This document shows, in pieces, positions 1 through 6,656 of a stretch of DNA of 14,731 nucleotides. The position numbers were made by a program, and so were the translations under genes. Numbering within the stretch: the first letter of the stretch is position 1; each line of letters opens with the position of its first letter. Location: assembly GCA_910586605.1 (NCBI GenBank), contig CAJUJR010000070.1, positions 1 to 14,731 on the forward strand. The letters run 5' to 3'. The notes beneath the pieces are model-generated. The model made no database searches. It saw only the letters and a program-made list of their open reading frames with translations, and was not told the origin of the DNA. Origin of the DNA: an uncultured Lachnospiraceae bacterium. GTDB taxonomy: Bacteria; Bacillota; Clostridia; Lachnospirales; Lachnospiraceae.

Positions 1-60
1 GGACAAAGCACTAAAATTTTATAAAAATTAGCAATTGTTCAGCATGTCCTAAATAAATGT

Positions 61-92
61 AAGATACCGTGGCCGATAGGTCACGGTATCTT
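61..92. other. Perfect 11-bp hairpin, possible weak terminator
   Basis: The arms AAGATACCGTG (61-71) and CACGGTATCTT (82-92) are perfectly complementary around a 10-base loop. Only a short T run follows on the plus strand, so it is at best a weak terminator for a gene lying before the window. Eight bases of the stem (AGATACCG) recur in the terminator hairpin at 4874-4908. Bases 1-60 are AT-rich and I see no gene in them. Confidence 0.45.
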
Positions 93-101
93 TGCAGGTG
101 A

Positions 102-293
102 CATCTTTATCCAAGTGTGTCTGCGAGGCGGCTAAATGAAGCATACATGTAGAAAGCTGAAAAGGAAGCGGTGGCGCAAAGTGCATTGATCTATGAAAAG
201 CAATTGTTATTGCCGGAAGGGAAGGTAGAAGAGATTATGCCCCTCCAGTCTCGAAATGGGGAATTTGACCATGTAATGGAAAATGGAAGATAA
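102..293 (+). pseudogene. Unrecognised degenerate coding remnant with an in-frame stop
   Basis: One frame stays open from 102 to a TAA at 291-293 apart from a single TAG at 150-152. The predicted residues on both sides of the stop look protein-like (after it, KAEKEAVAQSALIYEKQLLL, then an acidic tail ending MENGR). No start codon with a ribosome binding site precedes it. This reads as the C-terminal end of a decayed gene standing just before the solute-binding-protein pseudogene. I do not recognise the family and assign no function. It could also be chance open frame, though the surrounding decay makes a remnant more likely. Confidence 0.3.
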
Positions 294-332
294 AAAGATG
301 GTTCGTATTGGGAAATGCGATAAGGGGGAAGT

Positions 333-995
333 ATGAGAAAGAAAAAACTTTTATTGGCGGGAGGGATTATCCTTATTGTTGTATTTGGGATTTTTCTGAT
401 GAAAGGGAAATTTACTGATTCTAGTATAAATTATCAGGGAGAAAGCCTTGAAAAGAGTATGGAAGAGAGTGTTTCTGCGCAGGGTTCAGAAACATTTTTT
501 TCCAAGGTGTAGATGGAACAGTGGAGAGCAATGTTATGGACGGGCTTAAAGCAGCAAAGGAATCAAATGAGACTATTGTCTGGGTGACTGCCGGAGTTGG
601 AAGTGAGCCAGTCCTTCCCAGAGAGCGGTTAAAACAGGTGAATGAACTGCTGAAAAAACGAAAGCTGCCTTTTCAGATGGCGGTGTGTTATCTGGATGCT
701 ACACCAGAAGGCTATCGTGGGGAGATGGAAAAGCTTCTGGAAGAAGGGTATGGAGATGTATTTTATACAAACAGTACATTTGAAGGGCAGGAATATTATC
801 CGCAAAATCATCTAATCCGTAAAGGCTATTTTAAGGAATTGGATTCTTATCTGAAAACGGAGGAAGGAAAGAAATTATGGGATACTTTGGAAGGGGAAGA
901 ATGGAAACAGGTGAGGATGGAAGATGATAAAATCTATACAGTGCCGAATCAGTATATTTTTGCTGACAGAAATTTTGTGTGTTTTAATAAAAAGT
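333..995 (+). pseudogene. Extracellular solute-binding protein, frameshifted and truncated by an IS
   Basis: ATG at 333 follows a good ribosome binding site (AAGGGGGAAG). The start encodes a positively charged N-terminus and a hydrophobic segment (residues about 6-22), as in a membrane-anchored or secreted protein; there is no lipobox cysteine. The frame stops at TAG 510-512, directly after a run of seven T at 495-501. Shifting frame in that run restores a continuous protein from FFQGVDGTVESN to the IS border at about 995. The downstream part resembles family 1 ABC solute-binding proteins: a paired-helix region near LKQVNELLKKRKLPF, then YTVPNQYIFADRNFVCFNKKY, like the ligand-cleft strand of sugar-binding proteins. 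About 220 residues survive of a usual 400 or more, and the rest is absent from the window. An ABC uptake role is inferred. The gene is dead unless the T run is a sequencing error, and even then the IS truncates it. Confidence 0.65.
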
Positions 996-1014
996 ACACC
1001 ACTTTACAAGTTTT
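996..1014 (+). repeat. IS left terminal inverted repeat
   Basis: The 19 bases ACACCACTTTACAAGTTTT are the exact reverse complement of 2324-2342. The repeat sits at the point where similarity to solute-binding proteins ends. Confidence 0.85.
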
Positions 1015-2253
1015 ATAAATGAAATCCCTGTTGCACGATTAGTTGTTTCAAGGCATTCATAACGGCATTTAATTTTATGTTGTTTTCGATATTATCCACG
1101 AAAGTGGCATAAAATACCTGCTTCCTAATCTGCCAACTAAGGGCAAAACGAAATTCCTGTACGCTTTTTGTACGGTATTCTGCAAATGCCTCATCCTGGT
1201 ATGGCAATAGTTTCATTGCACAGTATGCTATGTTGATCAGATTTACCAGCATTTCAATCCCCTTACAGCTGCGTACCATATAACTGCATAATGACCAGAA
1301 TGTCTTCTGTTCATAGTAGCCCACTTCAATATTCCACCTGAATGCATAAAGAAATAGTGGGATATACTGCATCCAGCCGCTCCCGGTCTGGTTCAGCGGT
1401 GCTTTTTCCTGCCATGCACAGAACACATGCAGCTGCTCCGGGAAGACAGTGCTAAAGAACAGGCGCCTGGAACCGCTGTCTTTTCCGGCTGATGTTACGT
1501 ATGCCAGGACTTCCCCTTTTTCCGGTAGGTTTTGGTGCGGGGTCATAAATAACAGAATCACATCTGGCATTACAGATAATATCCAGGTTGGAATAGTCAT
1601 TTACAACGCAGACAAGGTCTTTCTTGGCATACCAGCTGTCACATAGGATAACCACATTTTTCTTTGTGCAGAATTCAGGCATGACCTGTCGGATCATGGA
1701 TGTGGCAAGTTCCAGTTTGGACTTCTTTTTCTTCCACATACGGTACCCTAAGGGCACAGCTTGGTAAACCACTTTGCGGTCATTCCAGACAGGGATACAA
1801 AGCATCAGGCTTACAAAGCAATGCCCATTCAAATAGTTGGAGCCATTATGTGCAGCATGGTCAAATAGTTTTGACGCATTTTCAAACTTTTTGCCAAACT
1901 TTGGAACCATGGTATCATCAATACACAAAAAAACTGGCTGTGATTCCAACAGCCTAGGAATCAGTTTCAACGCCATGGAGGCCGTAACATTCATGAATCT
2001 GGAATAATCCACTTTGGCATAAGAACAGGCATAATGGAATGCATTCAGCGATTTTTCTGCAATGCCAGATAAAAAATGCCTGTACAAAAAACGGATGGAA
2101 TGGGCAGATTCCATTGCCAGCATGGATAAAACCAGCAGGAATAAAGATTCTGCTGTAGGCAGGGGACAGGTTTCAAAATAATTATGAAAATATTGATAAA
2201 GTCTACCAATCAGGTTCTTTTTATTGTATAATAAATTTGACGTATGGGATCAC
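1013..2253 (-). pseudogene. DDE transposase of the IS, frameshifted
   Basis: Two long frames together make one transposase of about 400 residues. The upstream frame (from about 2249 to 1452) carries FLCIDDTMVPKFGKKF, with the first catalytic Asp, and VVILCDSWYAKKDL, with the second. The downstream frame (1600 to 1013) carries WNIEVGYYEQKTFWSL, the region of the catalytic Glu. This is the D-D-E arrangement of IS4/IS701-like enzymes. The frames cross near 1513-1530, in an A/G-rich run. The change needed is +1 (or -2), whereas programmed transposase frameshifts are usually -1, so I read it as a mutation. A GTG at 2253 with a good upstream AAAGGAAA is the likely original start, but its frame also fails to join the main frame, suggesting a second indel near 2220-2240. 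The element should not transpose by itself. Confidence 0.75.
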
Positions 2254-2323
2254 TTTCCTTTGTAATGTGTTTTAGCAAGTTCATTATACAACAAAGTATC
2301 CTGTACGTTATTCTTTTTTACAA

Positions 2324-2342
2324 AAAACTTGTAAAGTGGTGT
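2324..2342 (-). repeat. IS right terminal inverted repeat
   Basis: Exact reverse complement of 996-1014. It lies upstream of the transposase gene, next to the unrelated recombinase-remnant segment. Confidence 0.85.
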
Positions 2343-2397
2343 TAATCTACCGATATGCAAAAATTTTATCTTACATTCTATTTCCACACACAAATAC

Positions 2398-2437
2398 AGC
2401 GGGCAGGATATCCGAAAATCTCCGGAATCTGCCCGCT
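2398..2437 (-). terminator. Hairpin downstream of the recombinase remnant
   Basis: The arms AGCGGGCA (2398-2405) and TGCCCGCT (2430-2437) are perfectly complementary. A smaller TCCG/CGGA pairing lies inside the loop. The hairpin sits just after the stop codon of the minus-strand recombinase fragment, where a terminator would be expected. The T tract on the minus strand is poor (TGTATTTGTG), so efficiency is uncertain. Confidence 0.5.
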
Positions 2438-2444
2438 ACTGTCT

Positions 2445-2585
2445 TCAAATCTTTGTTCCGACCTCCACGCCATTGCGGAAGGTGAACACCACCTTGCCAT
2501 CGGAATGCACCGTTGCATAATCCACAAGCCTGTGGAATATCTTCCCGCCAAAATCTACCAGTAGCTTCTGCACTTCCTCAAGACC
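2445..2585 (-). pseudogene. C-terminal remnant of a site-specific (probably serine) recombinase
   Basis: A 46-codon open stretch ends at TGA 2445-2447. Its final residues, DYATVHSDGKVVFTFRNGVEV, show the pattern 'xxxVhsDGkvxFxFrnGxEv' seen at the C-terminus of large serine recombinases of clostridial mobile elements. The TGA at 2586-2588 and the change of sequence beyond it show that the catalytic and zinc-ribbon parts are missing. It is a scar of a lost integrative element. The family call rests on a short tail and is moderately secure. Confidence 0.55.
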
Positions 2586-2591
2586 TCAGAA

Positions 2592-2610
2592 AAAGCCACT
2601 AAAAAATCAT
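2592..2610. repeat. 19-base motif also found at 9444-9462
   Basis: AAAGCCACTAAAAAATCAT matches AAAGCCACTAAAAAACCAT at 9444-9462 with one difference. At 9444 the motif contains the T tract (on the minus strand) of a terminator. At 2592 it follows the stop codon of the Rpn-like fragment, itself overlapping a weak ATTTGAT/ATCAAAT hairpin (2616-2635). It may be a reused terminator tail or a coincidence. Confidence 0.4.
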
Positions 2611-2621
2611 GCTGGATTTGA

Positions 2622-3094
2622 TTAAATTATCAAATTCTCTATACTCTCCTTCGTGAGACCAGTATATCTCACAATCTTTTCTATAGGCTCACCATCTGCT
2701 ATCATATTTCGAGCAATTTCTATATTTCTCTCTATTGTTGCTTCACGTCTCGCATTATGCAATGCCTGTGCCTCATCGTGCCTTGCTTTTACACGGAGTC
2801 TCTCTTTCTCACGGAACTCTGACGAAGCAGTAATCGTATAATATGCATTGATCGCCTGACTCATAACCGGCACCTCCATCTCTTTAATCTTCTCCAGTTC
2901 TTCTTCAGTCTCTGCCTTGAACAACGAAAGCCACAGTAGCAACATATCATCCTCACCCACATCTGACGGCAATTTGGGAAGTTCAAAGAAATGGAATCCC
3001 ATTTTATCCGACAGCAGCGTATGGCGTGTGACCTCCAACGGCTGGAAGAAAGAATGATATTCTTCACATTCAAACAACAGAAAATCTATAAAAG
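2622..3094 (-). pseudogene. Rpn family PD-(D/E)XK nuclease/transposase, C-terminal fragment
   Basis: An open frame of about 155 codons reads through FHFFELPKLPSDVGEDDMLL, matching the conserved 'lhfiELPKf' strand of Rpn (recombination-promoting nuclease, YhgA-like) proteins. A charged helix and a C-terminal 'iArnmiadGepiekIvryTGLTkEsIenL' helix-turn-helix-like tail follow, as is typical of that family. The nuclease core with the catalytic D...ExK residues should lie upstream but is missing; the frame closes at a TGA near 3102. Near 3085-3095 the sequence passes directly into the ABC exporter remnant on the same strand, so the junction is a deletion or recombination scar. Only a TTG at 3075-3077 could act as a start and it has no convincing ribosome binding site. 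Confidence 0.7.
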
Positions 3095-4812
3095 AATCCT
3101 GTCACAAAAAGATGTACTGGAAAGACGGTGCGATACAAAAAATGACGTTTTTCCTTTTGCAAACTCTGCATACTTCTGGTACATTTCATTTTCAGCCAGC
3201 GGATCCAGCGCCGCCGTAGGTTCATCCAATATTAAAACAGAAGCATCCCTGTACAAGGCTCTTGCAAGCACCAGCTTCTACCGCTCCCCACCTGAAAAAT
3301 CTACTGCATCTTCATTAATATTCTTCTCCATCCGCTCCTTGGTTCCCTTTGGCAATTCCTCTATTTTTTCTCTTATCCCTGCCATAAAAAGGCATTCTGA
3401 CACCTTTTGGCTGTCTGTTTCCTGCTCTGGGCACATAGAAATATGTTCCTTTACTGTTACCGGAAGAAAACTCACATCCTGAAAAGCACAGGAAAACCAG
3501 GTATAGCGTTCATCTGGCGTTAACTTCCCTAAATCCATGCCATTTAATAAAATCCGGCCTTCTGTCGGCTCTAACAGCCCGCAGATTAATTTCATCAATG
3601 TTGTTTTCCCTGCCCCATTCACACCAACAATTGCAAGCTTTTCGGTGCTATCCACTTCAAAATCCAAATCATGCAAGACATCTTTTTCCATCCCCGGAAA
3701 CCGGAAAGAAACATGCTCCAACCTGATGCTTGCTGATTCCTTTTTTATTGACAAAGCCTCTTCCTGTGTATCCTTCCCATACTGCAAAAATTTCTGTATA
3801 CAAGAAAAGCTAAATGACATCTGCTTAATTTTCCGCATACGCCCAAAACATTCATTCAGCCCTGCTGTAAGCGCCTCTGCCATACCAGCATAAAGCACCA
3901 AATCAGAAACCGGCATCCCAAAAAACAATACTCCATAAATTAAATACCCGTAAACGCCAAACCTCTGAACGGCTGTAAAAAGCCCTACTAAAGCCTCCAT
4001 TTCCCCATCAAATCTCTGGACTAGCCCCTTATAGTGCTGGCAGATCCTAACGTATTTCCTGGTAACCCCGCTAAGCCACCCCTCCATCTGGTATAGCCTT
4101 ACATCCTTTGCCATCGAAAAATCCCCCGCCCTGTCCGTCGCATATTTCGCCTTGCGCCAGGCATCCGATATCATTTCATTATACTGGTAATTCCTCTTGC
4201 CAGATTGTAAAAAAACAACATAGATCGCACCCCCGTGATAACTACCATAAATGTTATAAAAGCTGACTTTCTCCCTAACATTACAGCATAAAATGCCGTA
4301 CTTAAAAACGTTGCAAGCATCACATTCATGCAGGGCAGAAAGTTGCTTAGATCAGCCGATACATTTTCTTCCCCAACATCTCCCCCATATAACTGCGCCT
4401 TTGCCGTGTCACGCTGCGTAATAAAATCTTTATTTTCTAAATTAGCATATTCTGTATAAAGCAGCTTATGGATATAATCCATCTTCATTTCATTCTGCAA
4501 AATAACATTATTGTTATGCAAATGCACCACCAAATGGTTCGATAGTAAAATACTGCCAATCAGAAAAACAGAAATAATGCCAAGTACCATAAAAAGATGC
4601 TGGATTGTCTGCTGGTTCTCTAATTCTGCTAGTACCGCCTTCGGCAAGTAAACCTGCAAAGCCATCATCACCGTATACGACACCATATAAATCACCATCA
4701 TCGCAAAGACAGACTTTTTCCAGCTCCAGACATAAGATAAAAGCGCCAAAAACTCACGGCCGCTTTCCCGCATCCTATGCCCTCCCTCCCCTTTTCTTCC
4801 TGCTTTTCCCAT
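3086..4812 (-). pseudogene. ABC exporter half-transporter (membrane plus ATPase), three lesions
   Basis: ATG at 4812 follows a good ribosome binding site (AAAGGAGG). The first 213 codons hold the start of a membrane domain, with hydrophobic helices near residues 30-53 and 70-95 and further ones after 165. The frame breaks at 4189-4192; adding one A there gives RGNYQYNEMISDAWRKAKYA, typical of the family, so one base was lost. The next frame holds Walker A (GVNGAGKTT) and the Q-loop (CAFQDVS), and reaches the signature FSGGER. A TAG (3278-3280) follows immediately, where Gln is expected. After the stop come ARALYRDASVLILDEPTAALDP (Walker B, split here by commentary) and the H-loop SHRLSS. The gene is cut at DRILL near 3086, fused to the Rpn fragment, losing only the extreme C-terminus. 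Repaired, it would be about 575-600 residues, normal for a peptide or lipid exporter half. The substrate is unknown. Confidence 0.8.
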
Positions 4813-4861
4813 CTAAGATACCTCCTTTAACTCCATTATTTAACACCTCATAAGGGTTAGT

Positions 4862-4908
4862 ATACACAAAAAAAGATACCGCAAATGATTTTTTCATAAG
4901 CGGTATCT
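4862..4908 (-). terminator. Rho-independent terminator of the cupin gene
   Basis: The 9-bp perfect arms AGATACCGC (4874-4882) and GCGGTATCT (4900-4908) are followed, reading on the minus strand, by a run of Ts (complement of the As at 4868-4873). It lies 65 bases after the cupin stop codon. It also separates the cupin from the ABC exporter remnant downstream. Confidence 0.75.
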
Positions 4909-4973
4909 GTAAATGCATAAATGGTTACTATTCACGGCTAATTCCAAAAGCATGTTACTATCCGATGGTTGCT

Positions 4974-5324
4974 CTACATTACTGCGTCATCCGTTGTATA
5001 ACCTTCCAGTGAGCCCTCTTTTACCTGGATGCACACATAACTAATCGCCTCCTCTTCCGATGCAAAAAACTGCCGCTTTGCTGCTGGCGAAACACGGAGC
5101 CAATCGCCCGCAGAAAGCCCAACTGTTTCCCCATCAATAACAGCCTTCCCTTTCCCAGCAAGGATTGCATAAATTTCCTCATTTTGTTTATGTGCATGGA
5201 CAAACGGCACACACGCCCCTGCTGGAAGATTATTAATACTTATTTCAGCCCCAGTTAAAGAAAGCTTGTCATGAAGTTCTGTCCTTGCATCTAATCCCAC
5301 GCTAACTTTGTTAAAATTTGCCAT
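4974..5324 (-). CDS. Small single-domain cupin protein
   Basis: A 116-residue cytosolic protein with no signal peptide. ATG at 5324 is chosen because GGAGGGAA lies just upstream; the frame is open further but passes through the promoter. Cupin motif 1 is clear: VHAHKQNEEIYAILAGKG, with His43, His45 and Glu49 or Glu50 as likely metal ligands. In motif 2 (GDWLRVSPAAKRQF) the usual His ligand is replaced by Gln85, so metal binding may rest on fewer ligands. A core beta-barrel of this size alone gives no specific reaction; relatives include sugar- or thiol-related enzymes and sensor-like proteins. The gene is monocistronic, with its own promoter (5373-5401) and terminator, and is divergent from an Rrf2 regulator gene, which suggests redox, nitrosative or thiol-linked control. 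Confidence 0.85.
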   Translation of the reverse strand: MANFNKVSVGLDARTELHDKLSLTGAEISINNLPAGACVPFVHAHKQNEEIYAILAGKGKAVIDGETVGLSAGDWLRVSPAAKRQFFASEEEAISYVCIQVKEGSLEGYTTDDAVM

Positions 5325-5343
5325 ACTATTCCCTCCAATTCTT

Positions 5344-5413
5344 TTGTTGTAACTTTCATTGATACTTCGATAATAGTAACACAGCTCCGTTGTTATGTCA
5401 ATAGTTACAACAA
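5344..5413. promoter_or_regulatory. Inverted repeat framing the cupin promoter, candidate operator
   Basis: TTGTTGTAAC (5344-5353) and GTTACAACAA (5404-5413) are a 10-bp perfect inverted repeat whose arms lie either side of the cupin -35 and -10 boxes. Between them a second, weaker dyad (TAACA/TGTTA) falls in the promoter spacer. This layout fits repression of the cupin by the divergent Rrf2 protein; the link is inferred from position. Confidence 0.5.
5373..5401 (-). promoter_or_regulatory. Cupin promoter
   Basis: On the minus strand, TTGACA (5401-5396) is followed by a 17-base spacer and TACTAT (5378-5373). This is a near-consensus housekeeping promoter ending about 48 bases before the cupin ATG. 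Confidence 0.75.
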
Positions 5414-5421
5414 GAATCAAG

Positions 5422-5450
5422 TTGTGGAATCTGTATTTTTCTGCTATACT
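5422..5450 (+). promoter_or_regulatory. Rrf2 regulator promoter
   Basis: TTGTGG (5422-5427), a 17-base spacer, then TATACT (5445-5450). The start codon follows at 5513 with GGAGG at about 5502. The -35 box begins 8 bases after the right arm of the inverted repeat, so bound regulator could also affect its own gene. Confidence 0.65.
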
Positions 5451-5512
5451 CAAATTCAAAATTACGATCCGCGGCTGGTTTCTAAAAAACAAATTGCAAA
5501 TGGAGGTACTCT

Positions 5513-5983
5513 ATGCAGATTTCTAGCAGGTTTACAATTGCTGTCCATGCATTGATATGTATTGAGACATTTAAAAACGACTATAAAGTAACAAGTGATT
5601 TTCTTGCATCAAGTGTAAATGTAAATCCTGTTGTGATTAGAAGGCTGCTACAGCAGCTAAAAAAAGCTGGGATTGTGAATGTTATTCGGGGCAGCGGAGG
5701 GGCAGAAGTTAAAAAGCCCCTTAATGAGATTACATTACTTGATATATATAATGCGGTAGAGTGCGTAGAAGGAGAACTTTTTCATTTTCATGAAAATCCG
5801 AGCAAACTCTGCCCAGTAGGAAAAAATATCCATGCTATTCTAGATACAAGGCTTGAAGAAATCCAGAAAGCAATGGAACAGGAAATGGCATCGGTAACAA
5901 TACAAGATATTATGGAGGATACGAAAAAATTAATCATGGCAGAGCCAAATACCCCGCCACAGATCAATGGGGGCACGCTCTAG
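5513..5983 (+). CDS. Rrf2-family transcriptional regulator
   Basis: A 156-residue protein whose opening, MQISSRFTIAVHALICIE, is the classic Rrf2 start. A winged helix-turn-helix follows (about residues 26-70): SDFLASSVNVNPVVIRRLL is the recognition region, and RGSGGAEVKKPLNEITLLDI is the wing and linker helix. Cysteines are at 16, 84 and 100. The tight three-Cys cluster that binds Fe-S in IscR or NsrR is absent. KLCPVGKNI with a single Cys100 is closer to the YwnA-like or other non-IscR branches, where a lone Cys may sense thiol stress. It acts as a dimeric DNA-binding protein in the cytosol. The divergent cupin gene is the obvious target. The 3' end converges with the GHKL gene, only 16 bases apart, with no terminator visible between them. 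Confidence 0.9.
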   Translation: MQISSRFTIAVHALICIETFKNDYKVTSDFLASSVNVNPVVIRRLLQQLKKAGIVNVIRGSGGAEVKKPLNEITLLDIYNAVECVEGELFHFHENPSKLCPVGKNIHAILDTRLEEIQKAMEQEMASVTIQDIMEDTKKLIMAEPNTPPQINGGTL

Positions 5984-5999
5984 AGGGGTGGAGTAACAT

Positions 6000-6596
6000 C
6001 TACACGTCTTTATAAGGCAGCATTATTTCAGTTACAAAGACACCTGGTTCATTTTTCCGTTTCAGGTATCCCTGGCGTTTTTTTACAATTTTATCAATCT
6101 GGTAAAGGCCAAGGCCATGGCCGGTGCCTTTACCAGTAATATAATGTTCCATCCTTTTTGCCTGGTTCGTAGCATTTGTTATGGACATATAAAATTGTTT
6201 TTTATAGATGCCAATATATACACGGATAAACCGTTCCTCTATGCTTTCAATCTTTTCACAGGCCTCCATAGCATTATCCATAAGATTGCCAAAAATCACG
6301 CTAAACTCCGTATCAGATACCGGAAGTTTTTCTGGAATCTTGGCAGTCACATCCAACCGGATATCCTTCGTCCCAGCAAGGGACATCTTGCTATTTAAAA
6401 TAGCATCTGCCATTGCATTGCCAGATTTAATTTTCAAATCAACTTCCTCTACATCTTTCTCCAACTGGCGTTTTGCATAATCATTTTGGCGGTTTTCAAG
6501 CCTGCGTTCAATTAGCGCAGGCAAAAAGAAAAAAACAGCGAGGAAATACAATATGGCAAGCATCCCTAAAACCACTACATATGCTCTCCAGGCCAT
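6000..6596 (-). CDS. Short GHKL-domain protein lacking the phospho-accepting histidine
   Basis: 198 residues. ATG at 6596 is supported by GAAAGGAGCGGGG just upstream. One membrane helix (about residues 7-28) leads to a short charged linker (30-60) and a GHKL ATPase domain of the AgrC/NatK-like type. Visible motifs are the N-box FGNLMDNAMEAC (Asn104, Asn108) and the G-box GKGTGHGLGL (155-164). Relatives have five to seven membrane helices and then a dimerisation helix with 'RHDxxNH' before the region aligned here as LKIKSGNAMADAILNSK. Neither is present: residues pass straight from ENRQNDYAKRQ to LEKDVEEVDLK, and no His occurs before residue 151. It is the last gene of the hydrogenase-like operon, 60 bases after the response regulator. 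It may be an in-frame deletion relic that kept its reading frame, or an ATP-binding partner or phosphatase for the regulator. Autophosphorylation in the usual way is unlikely. Confidence 0.85.
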   Translation of the reverse strand: MAWRAYVVVLGMLAILYFLAVFFFLPALIERRLENRQNDYAKRQLEKDVEEVDLKIKSGNAMADAILNSKMSLAGTKDIRLDVTAKIPEKLPVSDTEFSVIFGNLMDNAMEACEKIESIEERFIRVYIGIYKKQFYMSITNATNQAKRMEHYITGKGTGHGLGLYQIDKIVKKRQGYLKRKNEPGVFVTEIMLPYKDV

Positions 6597-6656
6597 ATTC
6601 CCCGCTCCTTTCTTCCAATGCTGCCTTATTCACTATAAATAATTAATTTCTTAAAG

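Larger units (their letters stand above)
996..2342 (-). mobile_element. Insertion sequence, IS4/IS701-like, about 1.35 kb
   Basis: The element is bounded by a 19-bp perfect terminal inverted repeat, ACACCACTTTACAAGTTTT at 996-1014 and its complement at 2324-2342. It encloses one minus-strand DDE transposase gene in broken frames. The element lies inside the solute-binding-protein pseudogene on its left, but the sequence to the right is a terminator and recombinase remnant, not the rest of that gene. I find no target-site duplication: the bases before 996 end in AAAAAGT and those after 2342 begin TAATCTAC. This fits an adjacent deletion or recombination between two IS copies after insertion. 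The exact family (IS4, IS701 or a relative) is inferred from the transposase only. Confidence 0.85.

Noticed and set aside
1013..2253. Programmed frameshifting in the transposase
   Set aside because: The shift needed is +1 or -2, not the usual -1, no clear slippery heptamer or stimulatory hairpin was found, and a second break near the start points to decay.
2355..2564. Plus-strand open frame of 69 codons
   Set aside because: It is the reverse of the recombinase remnant and its terminator hairpin, with no ribosome binding site; the minus strand makes better sense.
4605..4853. Plus-strand open frame opposite the ABC exporter start
   Set aside because: It is antisense to the membrane domain, with low-complexity P/S-rich translation and no ribosome binding site.
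5325..5492. Longer cupin start at 5492
   Set aside because: The extension covers the TTGACA/TACTAT promoter and the operator, while ATG at 5324 has a strong ribosome binding site.
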